26,469 nt of DNA. Origin: an uncultured Eubacteriales bacterium. GTDB taxonomy: Bacteria > Bacillota > Clostridia > Monoglobales > Monoglobaceae. The DNA lies in assembly GCA_905201285.1 (NCBI GenBank), contig CAJKNM010000014.1:1-26469 (forward strand), read 5' to 3'. The notes under the pieces were generated by a model. It was not told the origin of the DNA and ran no database searches. It saw only the letters and a list, made by a program, of their open reading frames with translations. The position numbers were made by a program, and so were the translations under genes. Below are positions 14,588-23,419 of the stretch, piece after piece (positions within the stretch are counted from its first letter, which is position 1; every line of letters starts with the position of its first letter).

Positions 14588-15687
14588 ACCCCGTCACCTC
14601 CGAGTAAAGCGCAAACGCCTAAAAGTATGGCTTCTTCAGTCCGTTCGGCATCCGCACTATTCTTCACCTCAGAGAGCATATACCTTACAAACTCGCCGCA
14701 AAGCGTATTTTGCTTTGAAATTTCTTCAATGTCATACGCCGGCTTTGTCTTGTCGATAATCTCAAGAAATGAAGCAAGGTCCTTCAGCTTATATTTAAGC
14801 GAATCAATGCTGAAGATTCCCGGTTCGATTCTTCCGTTTAAAATAATACGGTAAAAATCGCCGCATCCGCCTAAATTTTTCATTGCGTCGCTTACCTTCT
14901 CGGCTACATGAATGCCGTCAGAGCATCCTGTTATGTCTGTTTCAAGCCTAAACATCCGCACTGCGGCAATTTTTTCAAACTTGATGTCAGTTACTTCTCC
15001 GTCAAAACAGCCGATATAACAGCCTAAATCACCGCACTCATCGAAGCCTCTTCCTTGAGGAATTCCCGGATAGGCATAGTATGTGTCACCGCATCTTAAA
15101 ACATCACTTCGCTTATGAATGTGTCCAAGAGCAAGATAGTCGGCATTGGATGAAGCAATCGTCATCTTATCTATAGGATTATACTCACTTCCTGTTCCGT
15201 TTGATACCAAATCAGCGTGAACGGAAAGAATATCATACACACCATCCTTTTTTTCGATTTCAGGAAGGCTCACCCCCTCTGAGCAATGCGCAGAAGAAAA
15301 ACTCACACCGAATATCCGAGTTTTCAGTTCAGGAAGTTCAAAACATTCCGGCTCAACTCCGAATACGTGGACATTTTCGCCTAAGTTCTCTCTTGCGTAA
15401 ACCGAATCCGGCGTATATGGGTCATGGTTTCCGGCGGCAATAAATATTTTAGTGCCGGGAATCCCGCCAAACAATCTTTTAACAAACGAAACCGTCGCGC
15501 GTGATGGATTCGGATTATCAAATAAATCCCCCGAAATCAACAGAACATCCACCGATTCGGCCAGTTTAATTATCCGCGAAAAAGAGGTCATTATATTGCT
15601 TCTCATATTTTCTGCCTGCTCCGCCGTAAAGTGCGCCGTAAAGGCGGAATCCAAATGAATATCCGCTGTATGCAAAAACTTGAGCAA
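14584..15687 (-). CDS. YhaO-like metallophosphoesterase / DNA exonuclease (SbcD/Mre11-type)
   Basis: A 367-aa calcineurin-like phosphoesterase of the SbcD/Mre11/YhaO type, probably the nuclease of a Rad50-Mre11-like complex with the ATPase encoded next to it. Metal-binding motifs are in order: DIHLD (9-13), GDLFDN (53-58), GNHDP (86-90), a later histidine in LSVHADL, and GHIHKRSD. A C-terminal helical region of about 100 residues would contact the ATPase. The start codon is TTG at 15687, with GGAGG ten bases upstream; no better in-frame start precedes the MLKFLHTADIHLD motif. It is the first gene of the long operon and follows a consensus promoter. Confidence 0.88.
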   Translation of the reverse strand: MLKFLHTADIHLDSAFTAHFTAEQAENMRSNIMTSFSRIIKLAESVDVLLISGDLFDNPNPSRATVSFVKRLFGGIPGTKIFIAAGNHDPYTPDSVYARENLGENVHVFGVEPECFELPELKTRIFGVSFSSAHCSEGVSLPEIEKKDGVYDILSVHADLVSNGTGSEYNPIDKMTIASSNADYLALGHIHKRSDVLRCGDTYYAYPGIPQGRGFDECGDLGCYIGCFDGEVTDIKFEKIAAVRMFRLETDITGCSDGIHVAEKVSDAMKNLGGCGDFYRIILNGRIEPGIFSIDSLKYKLKDLASFLEIIDKTKPAYDIEEISKQNTLCGEFVRYMLSEVKNSADAERTEEAILLGVCALLGGDGV

Positions 15688-15759
15688 ATTTAAACCGCCT
15701 CCGTAAATTTCCGCTGGAATATGCTTATATACAATTAATAAAAAATATCAATCATTGGA

Positions 15760-15788
15760 AGTATAACATAATTAAGTATAAATGTCAA
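15760..15788 (-). promoter_or_regulatory. Sigma-A promoter of the yhaO-to-spoVM unit
   Basis: On the minus strand TTGACA (15788-15783), a 17-nt spacer and TATACT (15765-15760), about 70 bases before the yhaO TTG. No terminator is visible until 7982, so it may drive all seven genes. The rest of the gap 15688-15951 shows nothing coding. Confidence 0.85.
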
Positions 15789-15874
15789 CGCGCCTTTGCA
15801 AAACTTTTCTAACTTTTTGTTCAATTGTCAATGATGGGTGACATTTATCTCATCGGTGTTTTTTCTGATTAACA

Positions 15875-15912
15875 TATAAAAACAACGGCATAGAGATTTT
15901 TCTCTACGCCGT
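15875..15912 (-). terminator. Terminator of spoIVA
   Basis: ACGGCGTAGAGA and TCTCTATGCCGT pair (one G-T) around a short loop, followed on the minus strand by TGTTTTTAT. It lies 39 bases after the spoIVA stop codon. Confidence 0.8.
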
Positions 15913-15951
15913 CATTTTTATCTTTTTAACATATTGCCGCTGTTTCCGGTT

Positions 15952-17430
15952 TTATAATATTATACATATAAGGCCGCCGCTGCCCTCGTTTATGATTCGC
16001 TGAAGTGTCTCTTGTATCTTGAATCTTGCATCTTCAGGCATACGATAAAGCTTATTATGAAGTCCCTCATTCACCAGTTCGTGCAACGATTTTCCGAATA
16101 TATTTGACTCCCATATCTGTTTCGGGTTTCCTTCAAACTCATTAAGAAGATAGTGTACAAGTTCCTCCGACTGTTTTTCCGTCCCGACAATCGGGTTTAC
16201 CTCCGTCTCTATATCCGCACGTATCATATGTATTGACGGGGCGTTCGCCTTAAGGCGAACGCCGAAACGGCTGCCCTGCTTAACAATTTCGGGTTCCTCT
16301 AAGGTGAGTTCATCAAGAGAAGGTGACACAATGCCATAACCCGTGTTATTAACCTGTTCAAGCGCCGATGCGACTTTATCATACTTGCGCTTTACCTCGG
16401 ATAATTCCTGAAGCAGGCCGAGAAGCTGGCACTCATCATTAATCTCGAAGCCGGTTCTTTTCTTCACTGTGTCATAGAAAAGGCCATCATCAACATTTAT
16501 GCGAATTTCGACCGTTCCACGTCCCGATGAAATGCTCGAAATGCTCGCATCCTCGATAAAATCATACTTTTTCAGCTTATCTGGAAGGGCCATAACATCC
16601 GAAATCTTTCTTGCTCCATCAAACGAATCAAACACCGCGTTGTTTATGTCGCTTTTCAGCGAATTTTCGGAGTCAAGTGCGGTTATCCACTCAGGCATAA
16701 AGAAGCCTACCTCACAGATCGGGAACTCATACAAGATACTCTGCATAACCTCGTCAACATCACTCTTACTGAGATTCATACAATTAAGCGGAATAACCTT
16801 GACACCATACTTTTCAGACAAATCCGCAGCATACTGTTGCGTTGTCTGCGCCCCGGGATGCACCGAATTCAGCACAACAACAAACGGCTTGTTTATCGCT
16901 GTCAGTTCGGATATAACCCTTTCCTCCGCCGGTATATAGTCCTCGCGTGAAATGTCGGTTATACTTCCGTCCGTCGTAACAACGATTCCGACCGTTGAAT
17001 GTTCGGATATAACCTTTTCGGTTCCTATTTCCGCTGCTCTCTCAAACGGAATCGGCTCATCCGACCACGGGCTTTGAACCATTCGCGGCATATCGTTCTC
17101 TATGTGGCCGAGAGCGCCGTTTACTATATACCCCACACAGTCTATCATTCTGACATTGAATGCCGCCGAGTCACCAAGTGAAATTTCGACCGCTTCATTA
17201 GGAATAAACTTAGGTTCGGTCGTCATTATCGTTCTTCCTCCGGCGCTCTGCGGAAGCTCATCAAGCGCGCGTTCACGCTTATACTCATTTTCGATATTGG
17301 GCAGGACGAGAAGTTCCATAAACTTCTTTATGAATGTTGACTTTCCTGTTCTGACCGGACCCACGACACCAATATAGACATCGCCCTGAGTTCTCTCGGC
17401 AATATCCCGATATACATTATACTCAACCAT
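15952..17430 (-). CDS. spoIVA: Stage IV sporulation protein A (SpoIVA)
   Basis: A full-length 492-aa SpoIVA, the ATP-hydrolysing protein that polymerises into the basement layer of the spore coat after being recruited by SpoVM. Residues 16-32 contain the TRAFAC-type P-loop (GPVRTGKST at 24-32), followed by DELPQSAGGRTIMTTEPKF and a D-C-V-G-Y switch-like segment. The central region and the C-terminal end (NEGSGGLICIIL), which contacts SpoVM in Bacillus, are intact. GGAGGAG lies upstream of the ATG. It is monocistronic, with its own terminator and an 89-base upstream gap that holds three GTACAA boxes, and is probably expressed in the mother cell under sigma-E (family knowledge). Confidence 0.97.
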   Translation of the reverse strand: MVEYNVYRDIAERTQGDVYIGVVGPVRTGKSTFIKKFMELLVLPNIENEYKRERALDELPQSAGGRTIMTTEPKFIPNEAVEISLGDSAAFNVRMIDCVGYIVNGALGHIENDMPRMVQSPWSDEPIPFERAAEIGTEKVISEHSTVGIVVTTDGSITDISREDYIPAEERVISELTAINKPFVVVLNSVHPGAQTTQQYAADLSEKYGVKVIPLNCMNLSKSDVDEVMQSILYEFPICEVGFFMPEWITALDSENSLKSDINNAVFDSFDGARKISDVMALPDKLKKYDFIEDASISSISSGRGTVEIRINVDDGLFYDTVKKRTGFEINDECQLLGLLQELSEVKRKYDKVASALEQVNNTGYGIVSPSLDELTLEEPEIVKQGSRFGVRLKANAPSIHMIRADIETEVNPIVGTEKQSEELVHYLLNEFEGNPKQIWESNIFGKSLHELVNEGLHNKLYRMPEDARFKIQETLQRIINEGSGGLICIIL

Positions 17431-17448
17431 AAAAAATCTCCTCCACTA

Positions 17449-17494
17449 TTGTACTTTAAATGCATTTAGTTTGTACGCATCATCATTTGTACAA
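17449..17494 (-). promoter_or_regulatory. Possible spoIVA control region with three GTACAA boxes
   Basis: TTGTAC (GTACAA on the minus strand) occurs at 17449-17454, 17471-17476 and within the palindrome TTGTACAA at 17487-17494. The boxes resemble the core of the sigma-E -10 element (CATACAAT), and one or more may be promoter parts, but no convincing -35 at the right distance is visible. Confidence 0.3.
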
Positions 17495-17519
17495 TTTTAT
17501 GAAGGAGATTCTATTATTA

Positions 17520-17948
17520 TTACAACTTTTCTATATCACTCTGGTCAAGAACCTTTACTCCGCCCTTGCTAAGGGTTTCATCAGCAAGTTCTTGATTGTC
17601 CGTGCGGATGGCTATTACCGAAGCTCCGTCGAGTTTCTCGGCGAACGCATACATATATTCAATCGAAATCCCGTTATTTTTCAGAATTTCAAGCGCCTTC
17701 ATTAATGCCCCCGGCTCATCCGGAACAGCAATGGTTATTATATTGCAAATCCTTGCAACAACGCCCTCGTCATCAATCGCCTTTTTCGCCGCGTTTTCAT
17801 CACTCACTATCATCCTCGCAATACCAAACTCGGTTGTGTCTGCAAGTGAAAACGCTTTTATATCAATATCATTCTTTGCCAAAGCTTTCAGCATTTCCAT
17901 AAGCCTTCCCGGCTTATTCTCTATAAAAACGGTAATCTGTTTGACCAT
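17520..17948 (-). CDS. Tandem ACT-domain protein
   Basis: A 142-aa protein made of two ACT domains and little else. The first (about 1-65) begins KQITVFIENKPGRLMEMLKAL, the second (about 68-135) TIAVPDEPGALMKALEIL; both carry the P-G-x-L turn where ACT domains bind amino acids. Free-standing tandem ACT proteins are often found beside phenylacetate-CoA ligase and indolepyruvate oxidoreductase genes in Clostridia and archaea, as here. I infer that it senses an aromatic amino acid and modulates PaaK or IorAB, perhaps allosterically, since it has no DNA-binding domain. It is the last gene of the iorA operon, 28 bases after paaK, with a good AAAGGAGAG before its ATG. Confidence 0.88.
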   Translation of the reverse strand: MVKQITVFIENKPGRLMEMLKALAKNDIDIKAFSLADTTEFGIARMIVSDENAAKKAIDDEGVVARICNIITIAVPDEPGALMKALEILKNNGISIEYMYAFAEKLDGASVIAIRTDNQELADETLSKGGVKVLDQSDIEKL

Positions 17949-17976
17949 ACTCCCGCTCTCCTTTCAACTTATAAAA

Positions 17977-19284
17977 CTAATCTCTGAGATTTCTGTTGTC
18001 GATAACGCGCTTAGCCTTACCCTCGCTTCGCTCAATCGACTTAGGATTAACAAGGTGAACCTTCGCCCCGATACCCAGCACGCTTCTGAGGTCGGTTACA
18101 ATCTTTCGCTCAATCTTCTCGATTGACTTAATATCATCCGCAAAGATCGCCTCGCTCATTTCTACATTAATATCAAGCGTATCGGTGTTATTCTCTCTTC
18201 CGACAACAATCTGATAGTTCGGTGTTACGCCTGAGCTTATCTTAAGAAGAACCTCTTCTATCTGTGACGGGAAAACATTAACACCTCTGATAATCAGCAT
18301 ATCATCGCTTCTGCCGGTCGGCTTATTCATTCTTACAAACGTTCTTCCGCACTCGCACTGTTCATAGTTAAGCGAACATATGTCACGTGTTCTGTATCTG
18401 ATAACAGGGAAGCCCTCTTTGGTGAGTGTGGTGAAAACAAGTTCTCCCTGCTCGCCCTCGGGCAGAACCTCTCCCGTGTCGGGGTCGATTATCTCAGGAA
18501 TAAACATATCCTCGCTTACGTGCATACCATTCTGACAGGAACACTCATAAGCAACGCCCGGACCCATTATTTCAGAAAGTCCGTATACGTCATACGCTTT
18601 GATTCCGAAAGAATTTTCTATAGCGTGACGCATATCCTCTGTCCACGGTTCCGCTCCGAATACACCGGCTTTAAGCTTAATTTTATCCTTTAGTCCCGCC
18701 TCTTCTATTGCCTCCGCGAGATACATAGCATAAGACGGTGTACAGCACAAAACCGTTGTGCCGAAGTCAGCCATTGTCTGAATCTGACGTGAAGTGTTTC
18801 CCGATGATGTCGGAACAACCATAGCTCCGATTCTCTCTGCACCTCCGTGCGCTCCGAGGCCGCCGGTGAACAATCCATAGCCATATGAAACCTGAATTAT
18901 ATCCTCGTCCGTTGCGCCCGCCGCCGCAAATTGACGCGCCATACAATCTTTCCATGTATCGAGGTCATTTCTTGTATAACCTACGACTATTTGTTTTCCG
19001 GTTGTACCCGATGATGCGTGAACCCTGACAATATTCTTGAGCGGTTCCGCAAACAATCCGAATGGGTAATAATCACGTAAGTCCTGCTTATACGAAAACG
19101 GAAGCTTAGCCAAGTCCTCAATGCCCTTTATATCCTCAGGCTTTAACCCCTTTTCATCCATCCGCTTTCTGAAAAGCTCTACCCTTTCGTACATTCTCTT
19201 TACCTGCCACACAAGACGCTCGCCCTGAAGCTTTTTGATTTCCTCGCGCGGCATACATTCTATTTCCTTTTGATAATAACCCAT
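17977..19284 (-). CDS. paaK: Phenylacetate-CoA ligase
   Basis: A 435-aa PaaK-type adenylate-forming ligase that converts phenylacetate or related arylacetates, ATP and CoA to the CoA thioester. The P-loop is SSGTTGKQIVVGYT, the adenylate-binding motif YGLSEIMGPGVAYEC, and the C-terminal lid has RSDDMLIIRGVNVFPSQIEE; YRTRDI is also present. I start it at ATG 19284 (MGYYQKEIECMPREE), with GAGGAG upstream; a longer GTG start at 19302 would place the codon in that ribosome-binding site. It lies 37 bases after iorB and 28 before the ACT gene. Together with IorAB it can work in either direction: breakdown of aromatic amino acids with ATP gain, or assimilation of arylacetates. Confidence 0.94.
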   Translation of the reverse strand: MGYYQKEIECMPREEIKKLQGERLVWQVKRMYERVELFRKRMDEKGLKPEDIKGIEDLAKLPFSYKQDLRDYYPFGLFAEPLKNIVRVHASSGTTGKQIVVGYTRNDLDTWKDCMARQFAAAGATDEDIIQVSYGYGLFTGGLGAHGGAERIGAMVVPTSSGNTSRQIQTMADFGTTVLCCTPSYAMYLAEAIEEAGLKDKIKLKAGVFGAEPWTEDMRHAIENSFGIKAYDVYGLSEIMGPGVAYECSCQNGMHVSEDMFIPEIIDPDTGEVLPEGEQGELVFTTLTKEGFPVIRYRTRDICSLNYEQCECGRTFVRMNKPTGRSDDMLIIRGVNVFPSQIEEVLLKISSGVTPNYQIVVGRENNTDTLDINVEMSEAIFADDIKSIEKIERKIVTDLRSVLGIGAKVHLVNPKSIERSEGKAKRVIDNRNLRD

Positions 19285-19321
19285 TTTTACTGCTCTCCTC
19301 ACTTACTGTGTTTATCTGTTT

Positions 19322-19885
19322 TTATTTGAGATGATAACCTAAATCAAACGCTTTAAGATTTGATTCCAGGAACTTCTCGGGTGTTGACGTCTTTATTGTG
19401 TTCACCCATTTTTCATAAGGAATACTTGTATTCTTAGCCATAAGGCCGATGAGAACAACGTTTACCGCTCTGAGATTTCCCGCTTGCTTTGCATATTTAA
19501 GCGCATCAACCGTTATAAGATTAACCTTCTCTGAAAGCTTTTCGTCAATTCTCTCAGGATACTTCATAGCGCCTGTTATAACGGGCATCGGGTCGATTTC
19601 CTGAGTATTTACAAGAATTTTCCCGCCCTTTTTAAGATACGGAAGCGCCCTGTACGCTTCAAGCATCTCAAAGGCCAGAATTATGTCTGCCTCGCCCTTG
19701 TCAATAATCGGAGAATATACCTTGTCACCGAACTTCACATATGTAACAACGCTTCCTCCGCGCTGACTCATTCCGTGAACCTCAGACACCTTAACGTCAT
19801 ACCCCTCGCTTATAACCGTATTTCCGAGAATACGGCTTGCAAGGAGGGTTCCCTGACCTCCTACGCCGACTATCATAATATTCAT
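19322..19885 (-). CDS. iorB: Indolepyruvate:ferredoxin oxidoreductase, beta subunit
   Basis: A 187-aa gamma/beta-type subunit of 2-oxoacid:ferredoxin oxidoreductases. The family start MNIMIVGVGGQGTLLASRIL is followed by VSEVHGMSQRGGSVVTYVKFG, both hallmark segments. It binds CoA and completes the active site formed mainly by IorA. The gene begins three bases after the iorA stop codon, so the subunits are made together. The enzyme interconverts aryl pyruvates (indolepyruvate, phenylpyruvate, 4-hydroxyphenylpyruvate) with arylacetyl-CoA plus CO2, using ferredoxin. Confidence 0.95.
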   Translation of the reverse strand: MNIMIVGVGGQGTLLASRILGNTVISEGYDVKVSEVHGMSQRGGSVVTYVKFGDKVYSPIIDKGEADIILAFEMLEAYRALPYLKKGGKILVNTQEIDPMPVITGAMKYPERIDEKLSEKVNLITVDALKYAKQAGNLRAVNVVLIGLMAKNTSIPYEKWVNTIKTSTPEKFLESNLKAFDLGYHLK

Positions 19886-19888
19886 AGC

Positions 19889-21622
19889 TTATTCCCCCTT
19901 CTCCATTGCTCCGAACGGACATACGTTAAAGCAAAGTCCACAGCCGTTACACTGAGTTTCGTCTATCCTTATTCCGTCACCATCAAATGAAATAGCAGGA
20001 CAGCCAAGCTTCATACACATCTTGCACTTTTTACATTTATCGTTTATGACGCACCTTCCCGTATACTTAACCTTCTTTAAAAGTGCACACGGTCTCTGTG
20101 CAATAATAACCGAAGGCTCGTCACGCTCGACTTCCTCCTTGACAACCTTTTCAAAGGCCTTTACATCAAACGGGTCAGCAACAACCACATTCTTAACACC
20201 AACAGACTTACATAAGGTAACAAGATTAACCTGTGCGGTTTCCTCACCCCTGATGGTGTAGCCGGTTGTCGGGTTATCCTGATGCCCCGTCATACCGGTA
20301 ATGGAATTATCAAGAATAATGACGGTATTTGCACCCTTATTATAAACAATATCAATAAGACCCGTTATACCCGAATGAATGAACGTCGAATCACCTATGA
20401 CGGAAACTAACTTCTTATTAAATTCCTTTCCTCTTGCCTTAGCCATACCGAGTGCCGCACTGACCGACGCCCCCATACATATGGTGGTGTCAACGCTCTC
20501 AAGCGGAGCAACCGCCCCAAGCGTATAACATCCTATGTCACCCGAAACAACAAGGCCGAGCTTTTTAAGCACATAAAATGTACCTCTGTGCGGACATCCG
20601 GCACACATAACCGGCGGACGGACAGGAATATTCTCATCAATAGTATTGGATTCCGCCGCATCTTCGCCAAGAACAACCTTCTTAATCATGGCCGGTGTAT
20701 ATTCGCCGAGAAGCGTGAATTTTTCCTTTCCTATAACATTTACCCCGATTGACTTACAATGCTTTTCGATTACCGGGTCAAGCTCCTCTATGACATATAC
20801 AACATCACACTTTTCGGCAAAGTCTGAAATAAGCTTTTCGGGCATAGGATAAACCATACCGAGCTTCAGATAATTCACCTTATCACCAAGTGCCTCTTTC
20901 GCGTACATATACGCAATACCCGAGGTAATGACACCTATTCTGCTTCCGTTATCCTCAACCGTGTTAAACTCACAGTTTTCCGAAAATTCTCTTAAAGCTT
21001 CTATACGCTTTTCAACGTCAATATGGCGTTTTATTGCCTTCGCCGGCATCATTACGTACTTATCTATATTCTTTTCATAGGGTTTAAGTTCATAAGAAAC
21101 AGGCTCTTTTTCATCAACAAGGCTCTGAGAATGTGAAACTCTGGTCGAAAGCCTGATAAACACAGGCGTGTCGAACCTCTCGCTAAGCTCAAACGCTAAC
21201 TTTGTGAACTCCTTACACTCTCCCGAATCAGCAGGCTCAAGCATCATAATTTTTGACGCCTCGGCATAGTGCCGCGAATCCTGCTCGTTCTGAGACGAAT
21301 GCATTCCCGGGTCATCGGCGACACAGAATACCAAACCTCCGTTTACCCCGGTATAGCTAACGGTAAAAACAGGGTCAGCCATAACATTTAAGCCGACGTG
21401 CTTCATACATGACATACTGCGTGCACCCGCAATGGAAGCGCCGATAGCAACCTCAGCCGCAACCTTCTCATTCGGCGCCCATTCGGCATAGATTTCTTCA
21501 TATTTAACTATATTTTCGGTTATCTCGGTACTCGGCGTTCCGGGATACGACGAAACGACAGAAACGCCGGCTTCATATGCGCCGCGTGCAACTGCGGCAT
21601 TTCCGAGCATTAACTTTTTCAT
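19889..21622 (-). CDS. iorA: Indolepyruvate:ferredoxin oxidoreductase, alpha subunit
   Basis: A 577-aa thiamine-diphosphate enzyme subunit. The N-terminal pyrimidine-binding domain starts MKKLMLGNAAVARGAYEAGV and contains SSYPGTPSTEI and EKVAAEVAIGASIAG. The C-terminal diphosphate-binding domain has RPPVMCAGCPHRGTFY and GDIGCYTLGAVAPL, then GDSTFIHSG with the later D-N-S-I-T-G-M-TG metal-binding stretch. At the C-terminus are two [4Fe-4S] cysteine sets (CKKCKMCMKLGCP and CNGCGLCFNVCP) for ferredoxin-level electrons. I take ATG 21622 as start because the family begins with MKKLMLGN; upstream in-frame ATG and TTG codons sit on or too close to the AAGGGA site. First gene of iorA-iorB-paaK-ACT. 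Confidence 0.95.
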   Translation of the reverse strand: MKKLMLGNAAVARGAYEAGVSVVSSYPGTPSTEITENIVKYEEIYAEWAPNEKVAAEVAIGASIAGARSMSCMKHVGLNVMADPVFTVSYTGVNGGLVFCVADDPGMHSSQNEQDSRHYAEASKIMMLEPADSGECKEFTKLAFELSERFDTPVFIRLSTRVSHSQSLVDEKEPVSYELKPYEKNIDKYVMMPAKAIKRHIDVEKRIEALREFSENCEFNTVEDNGSRIGVITSGIAYMYAKEALGDKVNYLKLGMVYPMPEKLISDFAEKCDVVYVIEELDPVIEKHCKSIGVNVIGKEKFTLLGEYTPAMIKKVVLGEDAAESNTIDENIPVRPPVMCAGCPHRGTFYVLKKLGLVVSGDIGCYTLGAVAPLESVDTTICMGASVSAALGMAKARGKEFNKKLVSVIGDSTFIHSGITGLIDIVYNKGANTVIILDNSITGMTGHQDNPTTGYTIRGEETAQVNLVTLCKSVGVKNVVVADPFDVKAFEKVVKEEVERDEPSVIIAQRPCALLKKVKYTGRCVINDKCKKCKMCMKLGCPAISFDGDGIRIDETQCNGCGLCFNVCPFGAMEKGE

Positions 21623-21674
21623 TATTAAAACCATTCCCTTCGACAATTTTACTTCTTAAATTACTTTTTATATT

Positions 21675-21703
21675 ATAATAACAGATTCCCTTACTTTTTG
21701 CAA
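21675..21703 (-). promoter_or_regulatory. Promoter of the iorA-iorB-paaK-ACT operon
   Basis: On the minus strand TTGCAA (21703-21698), a 17-nt spacer and TATTAT (21680-21675), roughly 50 bases before the iorA start. The leader is too short for a T-box. Confidence 0.7.
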
Positions 21704-21726
21704 TAGGTAATTTCCCCTATACCGCA

Positions 21727-21752
21727 CAAAAGGCTTCCCCTTTCGGGGAAGC
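21727..21752 (-). terminator. Terminator after the acyl-CoA ligase gene
   Basis: GCTTCCCC, loop of four, GGGGAAGC (21752-21745/21740-21733) followed by CTTTTG on the minus strand. The T run is short. It separates the T-box operon from iorA, whose promoter lies just behind it. Confidence 0.65.
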
Positions 21753-21757
21753 TGTGT

Positions 21758-23392
21758 TTAGCTCTTTATCTGACTTTCGACCAAGCTCTCTCCGCAGTAG
21801 ATTTGACGAAGCTTAGGCTTCTCAATCTTTCCCGTGGGGTTTCTCGGTACGTCAGCAAATATTATCTTTCGAGGTCTTTTATATCTAGGAAGTTCCGTAC
21901 AGAAATCATTTATATCCTCTTCTGTTGTATCTGCGCCCTCTTTTAATTCAATTATTGCCGCCGTTATCTCTCCGAGTCTTTTATCCGGAAGGCCTATAAC
22001 AGCCGCATCCTTAACCGCCTCATTAGAGCGGAGAAAATCCTCGATTTGAACAGGATAGATATTCTCACCGCCCGATATGATTACATCCTTCTTTCGGTCA
22101 ACAAGATAAATGAACCCGTCCTCATCCTCGCGCGCCATATCGCCCGTAAACAGCCAGCCGTCCTCTAAAACCTCAGCTGTCGCCTTTTCATCGTTGAAGT
22201 AACAGTTCATCACTCCCGGTCCCTTGACCGCAAGCTCGCCGACCTCGCCGGGTTTAACATCATTTCGGTTCTCGTCAACTATCCTCGTCTGCCAGCCGAA
22301 GCCTGCCTTTCCGATTGCACCGACCTTATGAATGTTATCAACGCCAAGGTGAACACAGCCGGGGCCTATCGATTCGCTCAGTCCATAATTTGTGTCATAC
22401 TTCTGATTCGGGAAGTATTTCTGCCAGCGTTTAATCAGGCTCGGCGGAACCGGCTGAGCGCCAATGTGCATAAGTCTCCACTGTGACAGATGATATTCTT
22501 CAAGCTTGATTTCTCCTCTGTCTATCGCGTCAAGTATATCCTGTGCCCAGGGAACGAGAAGCCATACGATTGTACAGCGTTCCTCCGATACGGTTCTGAT
22601 AATCCATTCGGGCTTAATTCCCTTTAAAAGGACAGCCTTTCCGCCCGATATAAGGCTTCCGAACCAGTGCATTTTCGCACCTGTATGATAAAGCGGCGGA
22701 ATACAGAGGAATACATCGTCCTTTGTCTGACCGTGGTGGTTCTGTTCCACCCTGCAAGCGTGAATAAGGCTTCTGTGTGCGTGAACTATCGCCTTCGGGA
22801 AGCCTGTTGTTCCCGACGAAAAGTATATTGCCGCCTCATCGTCCTCACAGAGTTCAACCTTCGGTGCGTGCGTTGAACAGTATGTAACAAGCTTGTCATA
22901 GCTTTCGGCAAATGTCGGACAGTCATCGCCGACATAGAAGGTGCACTGTACATTTTTTAATCTGTTACAGATTGACTCAACACGTCCGGTGAATTCAGGG
23001 CCGAATATGAGGACGTCCGCCTCAGCAAGACCCACACAGTATTTTATCTCATCTGCTGTGTATCTGTAGTTAAGCGGAACGGCGAGAGCACCCGCCTTTA
23101 ATATTCCGAAATAAATGGGGAGCCATTCAAGACAGTTCATCAAAAGAATAGCAACCTTATCGCCTTTTTTAATACCTCTGCTTAAAAGCAGATTCGCAAA
23201 GCGGTTCGCCTTTCTGTCGAACTCCTTCCATGTGATTTCCGAACGAAAGGCGTCTTTGTTGCTTCCCTCTATCAAAGAGTAATCGCGCCATGTTATATGA
23301 TGTTCCTCACCGTTCGGCGGATTTACCTCTACCAGAGCAACATCGTTCGGATACTGTTCTGCATTTCTCTCAAGTAATTCAGTAATAACCAT
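21758..23392 (-). CDS. Acyl/aryl-CoA ligase (AMP-forming, ANL superfamily)
   Basis: A 544-aa AMP-forming acid-CoA ligase. ATP is bound by YFSSGTTGFPKAIVHAHR. Further family motifs are YGLSESIGPG, DGWLFTGDMA, the hinge-region DRKKDVIISGGENIYP and the C-terminal NPTGKIEKPKL with the catalytic lysine. The N-terminal part carries an unusual charged insertion (near HHITWRDYSLIEGSNKDAF) before the usual TWKEFDRKANRFA. The acid cannot be read directly. Because the gene is co-transcribed with a sodium symporter under a tyrosine T-box and lies next to iorAB-paaK, I infer an arylacetate or other aromatic acid rather than a long-chain fatty acid. It follows the symporter by 27 bases. Confidence 0.88.
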   Translation of the reverse strand: MVITELLERNAEQYPNDVALVEVNPPNGEEHHITWRDYSLIEGSNKDAFRSEITWKEFDRKANRFANLLLSRGIKKGDKVAILLMNCLEWLPIYFGILKAGALAVPLNYRYTADEIKYCVGLAEADVLIFGPEFTGRVESICNRLKNVQCTFYVGDDCPTFAESYDKLVTYCSTHAPKVELCEDDEAAIYFSSGTTGFPKAIVHAHRSLIHACRVEQNHHGQTKDDVFLCIPPLYHTGAKMHWFGSLISGGKAVLLKGIKPEWIIRTVSEERCTIVWLLVPWAQDILDAIDRGEIKLEEYHLSQWRLMHIGAQPVPPSLIKRWQKYFPNQKYDTNYGLSESIGPGCVHLGVDNIHKVGAIGKAGFGWQTRIVDENRNDVKPGEVGELAVKGPGVMNCYFNDEKATAEVLEDGWLFTGDMAREDEDGFIYLVDRKKDVIISGGENIYPVQIEDFLRSNEAVKDAAVIGLPDKRLGEITAAIIELKEGADTTEEDINDFCTELPRYKRPRKIIFADVPRNPTGKIEKPKLRQIYCGESLVESQIKS

Positions 23393-23419
23393 TTCAGATT
23401 CTCCTATCTTAAAAATATA

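Noticed and set aside
15781..15840. Second TTGACA on the minus strand upstream of yhaO (15832-15827)
   Set aside because: No -10 element at a suitable distance; the promoter at 15760-15788 is far better.
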